A stretch of 64,000 nucleotides of DNA from Chitinophaga niabensis (GCA_017849435.1 JAFIGY010000009.1:310001-374000), one strand, 5' to 3'. Positions 1 through 9,622 are shown, numbered from the stretch's first letter. Notes: generated from the letters alone by a model not told the origin. Translations and numbers: made by a program.

Positions 1-1168
1 CCATCTTCTGGATGCTTTCGATGGTGATCTCCTTGGAAGAAGTTTTCACGAAGGATTTCAGTACACGTTTGGCCAGTTCCAGGTCAATATCTTTCCGGTT
101 GAGGGAAGACTGTGCCAGGAGGGAGATCAATGCGCCTTCCAGTTCCCGGACGTTGCTCTGTATATTATAGGCAACATACTTTACAACTTCCTTGGGCATC
201 TCCAGACCGTCGTTCCGCATCTTCATTTCCAATATCTCCATACGGGTCTCGAAGTCGGGCATCTGAATGTCCGCACTGAGGCCCCAGCGGAAACGGCTTA
301 ACAGGCGTTCCTGCACACCGTCCAGATCCTTCGGCGGTTTGTCAGACGTAAGGATCAGTTGTTTACCGCTCTGGTGGAGATGATTGAAGATCGCGAAGAA
401 GGCGTCCTGTGATTTCTCGGCGCGGGCAAAGAACTGGATATCGTCTACGATCAACACATCGATCAATTGATAGAAATGTATGAAATCGTTGATGATATTA
501 TTCTTGGAGTGATCGATGAACTGATTGATAAATTTTTCGGCACTTACATATAATACAGCCTTATTCGGGCTTTGCCGTTTTACTTCATTGCCGATAGCCT
601 GTGCGAGGTGGGTTTTACCCAAACCTACACCGCCGTAGATCACGAGCGGGTTGAAGGAAGTACCGCCCGGCTTGTCAGACACGGTTTTGCCGGCCCTGCG
701 GGCTACACGGTTACAATCTCCTTCTATAAAGGATTCAAAGGTGTAGTTATGGTTTAGCTGGGAATCAATCTGCACGCGCTTAATGCCCGGTATCACGAAG
801 GGGTTCTTCACCGGGTTCTGTATCGTTAGCGGAAAATCAACTTCACTGTCCTTTTGCGGCTTCGTAAACTGCGTAGGCATATTCACAGTTTTAGGATGCT
901 GGTGGGGAGTGCCGTTTTCAACAACGATCCTGTATTCAAGCCTGGCTTCCTTTCCTAGTTCCCGTTTGATCGTTTTACCTAATAACCCTACATAATGCTC
1001 TTCCAGGTATTCATAGAAAAACTGACTCGGTACCTGGATGGTTAAAACATTGTTTTCAAGCTTTACGGGTTTTATCGGTTCAAACCATGTTTTGAATGGC
1101 TGCCATTCCACTATATCCCTGATTATATTCAGACACCTTTCCCAAACTTGTTCGCAAGTTTTATTCAT
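1..1168 (-). CDS. dnaA: Chromosomal replication initiator DnaA (partial, C-terminus beyond window)
   Basis: DnaA is the AAA+ ATPase that binds DnaA boxes at oriC, melts the origin and loads the helicase. The reading frame runs leftward from an ATG at 1166-1168 and is open to the window edge, giving the first 389 residues. Visible parts are an N-terminal domain I (starting MNKTCEQVWERC), a variable linker, and the AAA+ module with Walker A GGVGLGKT (about residues 179-186, Lys185) and Walker B LIVDDIQF (Asp242-Asp243), followed by the sensor region with SRFRWGLSADIQ. The DNA-binding domain IV lies outside the window. It is divergent from the DUF3127 gene at 1720. The family assignment is certain from motifs; completeness of the C-terminus cannot be judged. 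Confidence 0.97.
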   Translation of the reverse strand, partial: MNKTCEQVWERCLNIIRDIVEWQPFKTWFEPIKPVKLENNVLTIQVPSQFFYEYLEEHYVGLLGKTIKRELGKEARLEYRIVVENGTPHQHPKTVNMPTQFTKPQKDSEVDFPLTIQNPVKNPFVIPGIKRVQIDSQLNHNYTFESFIEGDCNRVARRAGKTVSDKPGGTSFNPLVIYGGVGLGKTHLAQAIGNEVKRQSPNKAVLYVSAEKFINQFIDHSKNNIINDFIHFYQLIDVLIVDDIQFFARAEKSQDAFFAIFNHLHQSGKQLILTSDKPPKDLDGVQERLLSRFRWGLSADIQMPDFETRMEILEMKMRNDGLEMPKEVVKYVAYNIQSNVRELEGALISLLAQSSLNRKDIDLELAKRVLKSFVKTSSKEITIESIQKM

Positions 1169-1719
1169 TTAGATAAAAAAAATTAATTCGTGTTTATAAT
1201 TTGGGTGTTCTCGAATACAAATTCCTCAATACGGGCAGTTGAAGAATTTTTTGACAGGATGACGAATATCTGTAGAAAATGTTGAAAAAAAAAATAAATC
1301 TGCCCTTGTTTAATTTCAAACAATTACAGAATGTCTCATCCTCTTTATTCAAGTAACTATCGGCTAAAACACCCGTTTAGCCTGCAATTCCATCACAATG
1401 AAAAGTGTTAAACCGTACAAGCATGATTAACAAGTAATTTGTAAAACTGTTTACTGGTTTGCATAAAAAAGACCAGCATCACAGGTAAAATAACATTGCT
1501 CATGTCCAGCTTTACAAACCTAATACCGGGGGCATTCGTTGGTTATATTCATGTATCACTTTTTTGGAAACTGCGCTCAGTCATTCTCAAATTCCGTGCA
1601 AATTTATGATATGGTTTGGAAAAAAGTAGAATAACTTGTGCAAAAGTAATTCAGCGCCCGTACATTGAAAAACTTATCTTTCTTATCTTTGGCGCAATTG
1701 TAATTTTAAACTATTATTT
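1169..1719. other. Intergenic region between dnaA and the DUF3127 gene
   Basis: This 551-bp AT-rich divergent spacer holds the promoters of dnaA and of the gene at 1720. I saw no convincing gene and no TTATCCACA-type DnaA box, so there is no direct support for an origin here even though dnaA is adjacent. The only clear signal is the promoter close to 1720. Confidence 0.6.
1664..1691 (+). promoter_or_regulatory. Putative Bacteroidota-type promoter for the DUF3127 gene
   Basis: TATCTTTG at 1684-1691 is an exact match to the -7 consensus TAnnTTTG. An ATTG at 1664-1667 lies 16 bp upstream as a weak -33 element, slightly closer than usual. The start codon at 1720 follows 28 bp downstream. Confidence 0.55.
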
Positions 1720-2109
1720 ATGAGTTTTGAAATAACCGGAAAGCTGATTGTGAAGTACAATACGGTTCAGCGCAGTGAATCCTTCAAGACCCGGGAGTTT
1801 GTGATTGAGAAGACCGATGATATCAATGGCCGGGTGATCACGAACTATATCAAGTTCCAGTCCGTACAGGATCGCACGAGCATTGTTGACCGTCACGCGG
1901 AAGGAGAAATGGTTAAAGTTTATTTTAATATAAAAGGTACACGCTGGGAGAAAGATGGCAAAGTGAATTACATCACCAACCTGGATGCATGGCGTATGGA
2001 AAGCATGATGCAGGCACAACCGGGAGCCGACCGTCAGCCTGATTACAACACTTCCCAGGAAACCCCTTTCAGCGGCGGCGCTAACAGCGGAGACGATCTT
2101 CCGTTCTAG
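1720..2109 (+). CDS. DUF3127 single-stranded-DNA-binding-like protein with SSB-type acidic tip
   Basis: A 129-residue protein of the DUF3127 family, small OB-fold-like proteins widespread in Bacteroidota. The body (about residues 3-95) contains ITGKLIVKY at the start and the family-like TNLDAWRME near the end of the fold. The last 35 residues are a flexible Gln/Ser/Gly-rich tail ending in DDLPF, the same kind of acidic-hydrophobic tip that SSB uses to recruit repair and replication proteins. From this I infer a role in single-stranded DNA metabolism; the family has no firm biochemical function that I know of. The start follows a good promoter and the gene ends in an intrinsic terminator, so it is probably monocistronic. 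It is the divergent neighbour of dnaA. Confidence 0.85.
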   Translation: MSFEITGKLIVKYNTVQRSESFKTREFVIEKTDDINGRVITNYIKFQSVQDRTSIVDRHAEGEMVKVYFNIKGTRWEKDGKVNYITNLDAWRMESMMQAQPGADRQPDYNTSQETPFSGGANSGDDLPF

Positions 2110-2129
2110 AACTGCTGACAAGATATGTG

Positions 2130-2159
2130 AAAGCCCCGGTGATGAAGCCGGGGCTTTTT
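2130..2159 (+). terminator. Intrinsic terminator after the DUF3127 gene
   Basis: Perfect 10-bp stem AAAGCCCCGG / CCGGGGCTTT with an 8-nt loop, followed by a T run, 20 bp after the stop codon. Confidence 0.85.
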
Positions 2160-2211
2160 ATATGTCGATTATTCGTAATTAAACAATGTTGTAGGATAAA
2201 TACCTCACCAC

Positions 2212-3768
2212 ATGGCTTACCAGATCTCCCTCAAACTGCTTCCCAAAGATGCAGCTCATCAACGCACCATCCTCACGCACGCCGCATCCGCACTGGGCGT
2301 GAAACCCCCGGCCATCAGCGGCTTCAACCTCCTCAAAAGATCCATCGACGCAAGATCAAAGCAGGTCTGTTACATGCTCACCCTCGAAGTGTTCGTCAAC
2401 GAACCTTACCAGCCCGCTGCAACTCCTGCCTTCCGTTATGATACACTCCGGCCTGACGCCGCAAGGGTGATCGTGATCGGGGCGGGACCGGCAGGATTGT
2501 TCGCTGCATTGCGGTTGATAGAGCTGGGCCTGCAACCCATCGTGCTGGAAAGAGGGAAGGATGTACGCGCCCGCCGCCGCGATCTGGCCGCACTGAACAA
2601 AACTGGCATCGTGAACCCTGAATCCAATTACTGCTTCGGAGAAGGAGGGGCCGGTACCTATTCAGACGGTAAATTATATACACGCTCCAACAAACGCGGC
2701 AGCATCCAGCGCATCCTGCAGATCTTCCGGCAGTTCGGCGCGGAAGAGGATATCCTGACCGATGCACATCCGCATATCGGTACCAACAAACTGCCGCATA
2801 TCATTACCGCCATGCGGGAACAAGTGATACACAGTGGCGGTGAAGTGCATTTTGAACAGAAGGTGACAGCACTGGTTAAGGAAGGCGACAGGATACGTGG
2901 GGTGCGAACGGCACAGGGTGAAACCTGGAACGCGGATCATGTGATCCTTGCCACAGGACACTCTGCCCGCGACATCTTTGAAATGCTCCACACACAGAAC
3001 ATCCTGATCGAAGCCAAACCTTTTGCCCTCGGTGTTCGTGTGGAACATCCACAAACACTGATCGACAGCGCGCAGTATCATTGTGCGCTCCGTGGCGATT
3101 ATCTCCCGCCGGCCAGCTATAGCCTGGTGGAACAGGTGGATGGACGCGGTGTGTTCTCGTTCTGTATGTGCCCGGGTGGCATCATCGCTCCGGCTGCCAC
3201 AGCGCCGGGTGAACTGGTCGTGAATGGCTGGTCGCCTTCCAAACGCAACAACCCTTACGCCAACTCCGGTATGGTGGTAACGGTAGATGAAACGGACTTT
3301 GCACCTTTCGCGGAACAGGGTCCGCTCGCAGCGATGTATTATCAGCAGGCGGTAGAACGTGCGGCCTATCAGGCCGGCGGCGGACAGTTTGTGGCGCCCG
3401 CGCAGCGTATGACAGATTTTGTAAAAGGGAAGGTCTCCGCTTCCCTGCCTGACTGCTCTTACATTCCCGGTGTGCGCAGTACCGATCTTCGCCATGTATT
3501 GCCTTACGCCGTACATAGCAGGCTGGGTGAGGCTTTCAAAGCTTTCGGCAGGAAGATCAGAGGGTATTATACGGAAGATGCGATACTCGTGGCTACCGAA
3601 TCCCGCACATCATCTCCTGTGCGGATACCGAGAGATGCGCACAGTCTCATGCATCCGCAGCTGACCGGTTTGTATCCTTGTGGTGAGGGGGCAGGTTATG
3701 CCGGAGGTATCGTTTCAGCGGCCATGGATGGTGAAAGGGTGGCAGAAGCGATCGCAGCCCGCAGCTGA
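2212..3768 (+). CDS. NAD(P)/FAD-dependent oxidoreductase (COG2509-type)
   Basis: A 518-residue flavoprotein of the uncharacterised FAD-dependent dehydrogenase group COG2509. An N-terminal domain of about 80 residues precedes the dinucleotide-binding loop VIVIGAGPAGLFAAL (about residues 86-100) and the ribose-binding acid in VLERG. The conserved FGEGGAGTYSDGKLYT segment (about 143-158) and a C-terminal FAD motif, LYPCGEGAGYAGGIVSAA, complete the fold. The substrate is unknown. The N-terminus matches the family starting at MAYQISLKLLP, so the ATG at 2212 is preferred. It stands alone between a terminator and the ABC operon at 3882. The general class is secure; a specific reaction is not inferable. 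Confidence 0.85.
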   Translation: MAYQISLKLLPKDAAHQRTILTHAASALGVKPPAISGFNLLKRSIDARSKQVCYMLTLEVFVNEPYQPAATPAFRYDTLRPDAARVIVIGAGPAGLFAALRLIELGLQPIVLERGKDVRARRRDLAALNKTGIVNPESNYCFGEGGAGTYSDGKLYTRSNKRGSIQRILQIFRQFGAEEDILTDAHPHIGTNKLPHIITAMREQVIHSGGEVHFEQKVTALVKEGDRIRGVRTAQGETWNADHVILATGHSARDIFEMLHTQNILIEAKPFALGVRVEHPQTLIDSAQYHCALRGDYLPPASYSLVEQVDGRGVFSFCMCPGGIIAPAATAPGELVVNGWSPSKRNNPYANSGMVVTVDETDFAPFAEQGPLAAMYYQQAVERAAYQAGGGQFVAPAQRMTDFVKGKVSASLPDCSYIPGVRSTDLRHVLPYAVHSRLGEAFKAFGRKIRGYYTEDAILVATESRTSSPVRIPRDAHSLMHPQLTGLYPCGEGAGYAGGIVSAAMDGERVAEAIAARS

Positions 3769-3881
3769 AAATACGCATTCGTCCATCGAATCTTGTCGTT
3801 GGTGTATTATTATGAAAATCTTATATGAATTCTTTGGCCCCGATGTACAGATGATGTAATTTGACACCGTCAATCACTGTT

Positions 3882-4799
3882 ATGAACGTACTTGAACTGC
3901 AAAACCTGCAAAAGCACTATGCAACGCACAAAGCTGTAGATGACATCAGCTTCTCGATCCCTAAAGGCAGCATTTTTGGTTTACTGGGACCCAATGGCGC
4001 AGGCAAAACCACCCTGCTCCGCATGATCACAGGGATCTTCTATCCCGATGGCGGAAATATCATCTTCGATGGCAGACGCTTTGATCCGCAGAACGATATC
4101 CGCTTTATCGGGTACATGCCGGAAGAACGCGGTTTGTATAAGAAGATGCGGGTAGGGGAACAAGCGCTCTACCTGGCGCAGCTGAAAGGACTCAGCAGGA
4201 AGGAGGCACAGGAGAAACTGAAATACTGGTTCCAGAAATTCGAGATCACTTCGTGGACGCACAAGAAAGTGGAAGAGCTGAGTAAAGGCATGCAACAAAA
4301 GGTGCAATTCATTTCCACCATCATGCATCAACCCAAACTGCTTATCCTCGATGAACCTTTCTCCGGTCTGGACCCGATCAACTCACAGCTGATCCAGGAC
4401 GAAATATTCGAAATGGCCCGCAACGGCACTACCGTTATCTTCTCCACACACCGGATGGAACAGGTGGAAGAGATCTGCGACCATATCGTACTGGTGAACA
4501 AAGGGAAGAAGGTGCTGGACGGCGCAGTGAAACAGATCAAGCAGGACTTCAAGGAACATCTCTTCCGCATCGGGCTGGATTCCCAGCCGAACCCCGCACA
4601 AATGGCCACGCATCATTTCACGATCATCCGGCAGCAGGAGAAAGCATACACCGTGAAGCTGAACGACCAGAGCAGAACGAATGATATCCTTTCCCACTTT
4701 ATCCATCATGGCATCCAGGTGAATTATTTCGAAGAAATATTACCTACGATCAATGAAGTATTTATCACACAAGTAAAGAATACCGGTTTCGATAATTGA
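3882..4799 (+). CDS. ABC transporter ATP-binding protein (NatA-like)
   Basis: The ATPase of an ABC-2 type exporter; it powers the permease encoded 38 bp downstream. Seen: Walker A GPNGAGKTT (about residues 38-46), signature LSKGMQQKV (about 135), Walker B LLILDEPFSGLD (about 155) and the H-loop STHRMEQ. A C-terminal extension of about 90 residues after the nucleotide-binding domain is typical of the NatA group. I chose the ATG at 3882, because the frame opens at a TTG 21 bp upstream but family members begin at MNVLELQNL. The pair resembles NatAB sodium/drug exporters, but the substrate cannot be read from sequence. Confidence 0.88.
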   Translation: MNVLELQNLQKHYATHKAVDDISFSIPKGSIFGLLGPNGAGKTTLLRMITGIFYPDGGNIIFDGRRFDPQNDIRFIGYMPEERGLYKKMRVGEQALYLAQLKGLSRKEAQEKLKYWFQKFEITSWTHKKVEELSKGMQQKVQFISTIMHQPKLLILDEPFSGLDPINSQLIQDEIFEMARNGTTVIFSTHRMEQVEEICDHIVLVNKGKKVLDGAVKQIKQDFKEHLFRIGLDSQPNPAQMATHHFTIIRQQEKAYTVKLNDQSRTNDILSHFIHHGIQVNYFEEILPTINEVFITQVKNTGFDN

Positions 4800-4837
4800 T
4801 CAACGTACCTGTACCTGAACAAGCATAATCCTTTTTT

Positions 4838-6142
4838 ATGAACAAGATATGGATCATCATTAAAAGAGAATACCTCACCCGTGTAAGAAAGAGGTCTTTT
4901 GTGATCTTCACCCTGTTGTTACCCGTGCTTTTTGTGGGGATGGTCTTCGTCCCTTTCTGGATCGCTGGAACAGGGGATAATGAGAAAGTGGCCGTAATTG
5001 ACGAAAGCAAATATTTTGAAGGGAAACTGGCAGACGGCGGCGGTGTGCATTACAAGTTCCTTCAGGCAAAGGTGGATACTTTAAAGAATACTTACCCGGA
5101 TCTCGGGTATACCGGCCTGCTGCACATCCCTGCGATGGATATCAACCGTCCCACCAGCATTGTCTACTACAGCAAAGGGCAGATGAACGTGATGCTGAAG
5201 AGCAATATGGAACGCAGGCTGAGCACAGTGATCGAAGACCTGCGGATGGAGGCGGCGGGAATTGACAAAGGGAAGCTGGAAAGTATCCGGACGGAAGTTG
5301 ACATTATCAACCTTTCCGGGAAAGAAGAAAAGAAGGGCAGTGCAGGCCTGGCTTATGTAGTGGGTTATGCCGCAGGGTTCCTGGTATATATTATCCTCCT
5401 GATCTTCGGCACCATGGTGATGCGGGGCGTGATGGAAGAAAAGATGAACCGCGTGGCGGAAGTGATGGTGTCCAGCGTAAAACCCTTCCAGCTGATGATG
5501 GGAAAGATCGTGGGAATTGCAGGCGTGGGTCTGACGCAGTTCATCATCTGGAGCGTACTGATCATCGGTTTGTATACTTTATTACCCCTGTTGCTCGGAC
5601 CGGAAATGGTACAGGCCGCAGCCTCCCAACAGGCAGCGTCCAACGCCAACAATGCCGCGGCGGTGGAAATGATCAACAAGATGAATTTCGTGCGGGACAG
5701 TGTGAACTGGTCGCTCGTGTTGAGCTGTTTTGTTTTTTACTTCCTGGGCGGTTACCTGTTTTACTCCGCGCTGTTCGCTGCTGTGGGTAGCCTGGTGAAT
5801 GAAGATCCCAACGAGGCGCAATCGCTCACCTTCCCGATCACACTGCCGGTGATCATCTCCATCTTTATCATGATGGCCGCAGTGCGTAACCCGAACAGCC
5901 AGCTGGCGGTATGGGGCAGCATCATTCCGTTCACTTCACCCGTGGTGATGATGGCGCGTATACCTTACGGAGTGCCGGGCACGGTGCCCTTCTGGCAGCT
6001 GGGATTGTCAGTAGTAGTGCTGATCGCAGGATTCCTGGGAACCACCTGGGCGGCGGCGAAGATTTATCGCACGGGGATATTGTTGTATGGCAAGAAGGTA
6101 ACGTTGAAAGAAGCGGTGAGATGGCTGACAAGAAAAAGCTGA
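4838..6142 (+). CDS. ABC-2 type transporter permease (NatB-like)
   Basis: A 434-residue inner-membrane permease partnered with the ATPase just upstream. The N-terminus has the usual KREYLTRVRKRSF cytoplasmic stretch, a first membrane helix (about residues 22-45), a large extracytoplasmic domain (about 46-170), then five or six helices to the C-terminus. The motif MRGVMEEKMNRVAEVMVSSVKP in the first cytoplasmic loop of the membrane block is characteristic of the NatB/YhaP group. The stop is followed by a strong terminator, so the operon is two genes. Export function is inferred; substrate unknown. Confidence 0.87.
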   Translation: MNKIWIIIKREYLTRVRKRSFVIFTLLLPVLFVGMVFVPFWIAGTGDNEKVAVIDESKYFEGKLADGGGVHYKFLQAKVDTLKNTYPDLGYTGLLHIPAMDINRPTSIVYYSKGQMNVMLKSNMERRLSTVIEDLRMEAAGIDKGKLESIRTEVDIINLSGKEEKKGSAGLAYVVGYAAGFLVYIILLIFGTMVMRGVMEEKMNRVAEVMVSSVKPFQLMMGKIVGIAGVGLTQFIIWSVLIIGLYTLLPLLLGPEMVQAAASQQAASNANNAAAVEMINKMNFVRDSVNWSLVLSCFVFYFLGGYLFYSALFAAVGSLVNEDPNEAQSLTFPITLPVIISIFIMMAAVRNPNSQLAVWGSIIPFTSPVVMMARIPYGVPGTVPFWQLGLSVVVLIAGFLGTTWAAAKIYRTGILLYGKKVTLKEAVRWLTRKS

Positions 6143-6154
6143 TCTATAGGAAAG

Positions 6155-6180
6155 CCGGAGCAACAAGCTCCGGTTTTTTT
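6155..6180. terminator. Intrinsic terminator shared by convergent genes
   Basis: Perfect 7-bp stem CCGGAGC / GCTCCGG with loop AACAA and seven T on the plus strand. It ends the ABC operon; the opposing gene stops at 6179, so it may also serve the minus strand, although its A run there is short. Confidence 0.85.
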
Positions 6181-7126
6181 ATTCTCCTAACCGCTTACGC
6201 ACCAGTTCAAACTCATCCCAGATATCATGCAGTACCTGTGCGGCGGGTTTGATATCCCTGATAAGGGCAGATACCTGGCCTATTTCGAGTTCTCCTTCAT
6301 CGAGGTTGCCTTCAAACATCCCTTTCTTTGCGCGCCCTCGCCCCAGCAAGTCCTGTAAAGCTTCCGGCGTTGCTCCTTCCAGTTCAGCCTTGCGTACCGC
6401 TTCAAAGAACGCGTTCTTCAATAAACGAACAGGCGTGAGTTTCTTCAGCGAAAGCATGGTATCTCCTTCGTCCGCTTGTACCACGGCTTCCTTGAAATGC
6501 AGATGGGAGGAGGCTTCTGGCGTGGCTACAAACCGGCTGCCAACCTGTACACCGGAGGCGCCCAGTGCAAAAGCTGCTGCCATGGCTCTTCCGGAGCCTA
6601 TGCCGCCGGCAGCGATCACGGGGATGGTTACTGCGTCTGATACAGCAGGAACCAGCACCATCGTGGTGGTTTCTTCGCGTCCGTTATGACCGCCTGCTTC
6701 AAACCCTTCGGCTACTACCGCATCCACGCCGGCTTCCTGGCTTTTGACCGCAAATTTCGAACTGGATACAACGTGTACTACGGTAATGCCTTGCTGTTTT
6801 AGTGTAGGCGTCCAGGTTTTGGGGTTGCCTGCGGAGGTGAACACAATGCGCACGCCTTCTTCGAGGATCACCTGCATATGCTTGTCGATATCCGGGTACA
6901 TGAGTGGTACGTTTACGCCGAAAGGCTGTGTGGTGGCCTGTTTACACTTTTGAATGTGTTCGCGGAGCACTTCCGGGTACATGCTGCCGGAGCCGATAAG
7001 GCCCAGTCCGCCTGCATTGCTGACTGCGCTGGCCAAACGCCAGCCGCTGGCCCATACCATGCCGGCCTGCACAATCGGGTATTGGATATGGAAAAGACGG
7101 GTAACACCGTTACTGAATGCAGCCAT
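6179..7126 (-). CDS. Nitronate monooxygenase / FabK-like FMN oxidoreductase
   Basis: A 315-residue FMN-dependent TIM barrel of the 2-nitropropane dioxygenase family, which covers nitronate monooxygenases and the enoyl-ACP reductase FabK. Seen: IQYPIVQAGM near the N-terminus, the glycine-rich NAGGLGLIG (about residues 38-46), EGFEAGGHNGREETTT (about 140-155, the flavin/phosphate region) and PVIAAGGIGSGRAMAAAFALGASGVQVGSRF. The frame is open to 7174, but MAAFSNGVTRLF at 7126 matches the family start and leaves 44 bp to the upstream gene. It is probably co-transcribed with the nucleotidyltransferase gene. Sequence alone does not separate nitronate oxidation from a FabK role. Confidence 0.82.
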   Translation of the reverse strand: MAAFSNGVTRLFHIQYPIVQAGMVWASGWRLASAVSNAGGLGLIGSGSMYPEVLREHIQKCKQATTQPFGVNVPLMYPDIDKHMQVILEEGVRIVFTSAGNPKTWTPTLKQQGITVVHVVSSSKFAVKSQEAGVDAVVAEGFEAGGHNGREETTTMVLVPAVSDAVTIPVIAAGGIGSGRAMAAAFALGASGVQVGSRFVATPEASSHLHFKEAVVQADEGDTMLSLKKLTPVRLLKNAFFEAVRKAELEGATPEALQDLLGRGRAKKGMFEGNLDEGELEIGQVSALIRDIKPAAQVLHDIWDEFELVRKRLGE

Positions 7127-7170
7127 GTACGAAAGATTGATTACAAAGCGGCAATTTAACGATAAAACGT

Positions 7171-8163
7171 TCAACCCAGATCAATCTCTGTATTATCGCC
7201 GATGTTGAGGCTCTGGCTCAGCCCGCGGATATTGGCGTCGCTGCCGATGAGAGAGGATTTTAGCACTACCTCGTACAGGTTGCTGAAAGATCCGATGATA
7301 GAATCTTTGACGATGGAATAACTGACAACGGTATTATCACCGATAGCCACATTCGGTCCGATGATACTGTTCTTGATATTGCAGCCCTCACCGATGCTTA
7401 CGGGCGGAATGATGATGGTATTTTCATACGGCAGCACCGGGTTGGTGGCCAGTTTGTATTTCTTCAGTAATGTGGCGTTGGTTTCCAGCAGGGTGTCTTT
7501 CCTGCCGCAATCGAACCAGTTGCTCACTTTGAAGGCATTCAGCTGCACCCCCGTCCCGATCATGCATTCAAGCGCGTCGGTAAGCTGGAACTCGTCGTGG
7601 GAACGGATCTGGCGCTGGATATTGTCTTCCAGGCACTGATACATCTGTGCTGTTTCACGGATCTTGTAAAGGCCCACCAGCGCGAGGTTGGACTTCGGTA
7701 TCTGCGGTTTTTCGATCACGCGGGTAATTACATTCGCCTCATTGATCTCCGCTACGCCGAAGTTGCGGGGATCGTCCACTTTCTTCACACCCAGCAGGGA
7801 ATGAGGGGCATTGATCACTTCCTGGAAATCGCATTCCACAATGGTATCACCCAATACGATCAGCACTTCATCATTCTTCACCACATCGCGTGTAAGCAGG
7901 ATGGCATGCCCTGTACCCTCACGGGCATTCTGCTGCACAAAATGCGTAGTAAGGTTGGGATACTTCTTTTCCACATAATGCTGGATCTTTTCACCGAGAT
8001 AACCAACCACGAATACGAACTCGCGGATGCCTGCATCTACCAGCTGATCAACGATGATGCTCAGGATGGTACGGCCTGCCAGCGGAATGAGTGCTTTGGG
8101 TTGCGTATATGTATGTGGCCGCAGCTTGGTTCCTGCTCCTGCGACTGGAATGATTGCCTTCAT
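7171..8163 (-). CDS. Sugar nucleotidyltransferase (glucose-1-phosphate thymidylyl/uridylyltransferase type)
   Basis: A 330-residue enzyme that joins a sugar-1-phosphate to an NTP to make an NDP-sugar. The N-terminal Rossmann-like domain has the signature MKAIIPVAGAGTKLRPHTYTQPKALIPLAG, including a G-x-G-T-x-L-R loop with alanine at one glycine position, and the metal-binding LGDTIVE (about residue 105). The C-terminal part (about 245-330) reads as left-handed beta-helix hexapeptide repeats (IGEGCNIKNSIIGPNVAIGDNTVV), the acyl/allosteric module seen in GlmU-like and RmlA-long members. The N-terminus is at the family start. Likely role is cell-wall, capsule or lipopolysaccharide precursor synthesis; the nucleotide and sugar are not assignable. 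Confidence 0.83.
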   Translation of the reverse strand: MKAIIPVAGAGTKLRPHTYTQPKALIPLAGRTILSIIVDQLVDAGIREFVFVVGYLGEKIQHYVEKKYPNLTTHFVQQNAREGTGHAILLTRDVVKNDEVLIVLGDTIVECDFQEVINAPHSLLGVKKVDDPRNFGVAEINEANVITRVIEKPQIPKSNLALVGLYKIRETAQMYQCLEDNIQRQIRSHDEFQLTDALECMIGTGVQLNAFKVSNWFDCGRKDTLLETNATLLKKYKLATNPVLPYENTIIIPPVSIGEGCNIKNSIIGPNVAIGDNTVVSYSIVKDSIIGSFSNLYEVVLKSSLIGSDANIRGLSQSLNIGDNTEIDLG

Positions 8164-8288
8164 GTAGTGTGTTTAGTGATGGGCACTAATTGCGGGCAAA
8201 TTACGGAATCAATCAGTAATAATGAACTTCTATTTACATTATGATTTTTTTATATGAATTTGCCGTTCTTATTTATGGGGAAGATGAT

Positions 8289-8296
8289 TAATTTTG
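8289..8296 (+). promoter_or_regulatory. Putative -7 element of the glyA promoter
   Basis: TAATTTTG matches TAnnTTTG exactly, 20 bp before the glyA start codon. A TTTG at 8259-8262 is upstream but 26 bp away, longer than the usual spacing, so only the -7 box is claimed. Confidence 0.45.
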
Positions 8297-8315
8297 CGTC
8301 TTAAAATTTCCTTCC

Positions 8316-9596
8316 ATGCAAAGAGACCAGCAGATATTTGATATCATTGGCCAGGAACTTGAAAGACAGCGCCATGGCATTGAGCTGATAGCTTCGGAGA
8401 ACTTCACGAGCCTGCAGGTGATGCAGGCCATGGGCAATGTAATGACCAACAAGTACGCAGAGGGCTACCCCGGCCGCCGCTATTACGGAGGCTGCGAGAT
8501 TGTGGACCTGAGCGAACAGCTGGCTATTGATCGTGCCAAAGCGATGTTCGGAGCTGCTTACGCCAATGTGCAGCCGCATTCCGGCGCACAGGCCAATGCC
8601 GCAGTGATGCTGGCCATCCTGCAGCCTGGTGACAAGATACTGGGCCTGGATCTGAGCATGGGCGGCCACCTCACCCACGGCTCTTCCGTAAACTTCTCCG
8701 GGAAACTTTACCAGCCGTTCTTCTACGGTGTGAATAAAGAGACCGGCCTCGTAGAATACGATAAAATGGAGGAAGTGGCTTTACAGGAAAAACCGAAACT
8801 GATCATCTGCGGGGCATCCGCATATAGCCGCGACTGGGATTACAAACGTATCCGCGAGATCGCAGACAAGGTTGGAGCTTTCGTAATGGCGGATATCGCA
8901 CACCCTGCGGGGCTGATCGCGAAAGGACTGCTGAATTCTCCCTTCGCGCATTGCCATTTCGTTACCACTACCACCCATAAAACCCTTCGCGGCCCCCGTG
9001 GCGGCATGATCCTGATGGGACAGGATTTCGAAAATCCCTTTGGACTGAAAACCCCGAAAGGCGAGGTGCGCATGATGAGCTCCCTGATTGACACGGCTGT
9101 TTTCCCCGGCCAGCAGGGAGGCCCCCTCGAACATGTGATCGCAGCGAAAGCAGTGTCTTTCTTCGAAGTGCTCTCCAATGATTATGATGTTTATGCCCGC
9201 CAGATCATCCGCAATGCGCAGGCGATGGCTAAAGCATACCTGGAGAAAGGCTACCAGATCGTTTCCGGCGGAACAGACAACCACCTCCTGCTTATCGACC
9301 TGCGGAACAAGAATATCAGCGGTAAGAAAGCAGAACAGGTGCTCGTGAAAGCAGATATCACGGTGAACAAGAATATGGTGCCGTTCGATGATAAATCACC
9401 TTTCATCACTTCCGGTATCCGCGTAGGTGTGCCGGCGATTACTACCCGCGGACTGAAAGAAGAGCATATGCCGCAGATCGTGGAGTGGATGGACAGGTTG
9501 CTGACGGATGCAGACAATGAAGCGTTGATCGCGAAGGTGCGTGGGGAAGTGAATGAGTTTATGAAGCAGTTCCCGTTGTATCCGGAGTTGGGATAG
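8316..9596 (+). CDS. glyA: Serine hydroxymethyltransferase
   Basis: GlyA converts serine and tetrahydrofolate to glycine and 5,10-methylene-tetrahydrofolate, the main cellular source of one-carbon units. The 426-residue protein has the full family length. Seen: [10 protein letters not shown] near the N-terminus, [17 protein letters not shown] (about residues 47-63), [12 protein letters not shown] (about 193-205), and the pyridoxal-phosphate lysine in [14 protein letters not shown] at Lys222. It ends at a strong terminator and is preceded by a divergent gene, so it is probably transcribed alone. Confidence 0.97.
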   Translation: MQRDQQIFDIIGQELERQRHGIELIASENFTSLQVMQAMGNVMTNKYAEGYPGRRYYGGCEIVDLSEQLAIDRAKAMFGAAYANVQPHSGAQANAAVMLAILQPGDKILGLDLSMGGHLTHGSSVNFSGKLYQPFFYGVNKETGLVEYDKMEEVALQEKPKLIICGASAYSRDWDYKRIREIADKVGAFVMADIAHPAGLIAKGLLNSPFAHCHFVTTTTHKTLRGPRGGMILMGQDFENPFGLKTPKGEVRMMSSLIDTAVFPGQQGGPLEHVIAAKAVSFFEVLSNDYDVYARQIIRNAQAMAKAYLEKGYQIVSGGTDNHLLLIDLRNKNISGKKAEQVLVKADITVNKNMVPFDDKSPFITSGIRVGVPAITTRGLKEEHMPQIVEWMDRLLTDADNEALIAKVRGEVNEFMKQFPLYPELG

Positions 9597-9622
9597 GTTG
9601 ATAATGAAATTTGAATGATAGA

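Noticed and set aside
1169-1719. Possible oriC next to dnaA
   Set aside because: No TTATCCACA-like DnaA boxes, no clear AT-rich unwinding repeats, and in Bacteroidota the origin is often not beside dnaA.
2127-2441. A 104-codon frame overlapping the start of the FAD dehydrogenase
   Set aside because: It begins inside the terminator of the previous gene and lies out of frame over a well-supported coding region.
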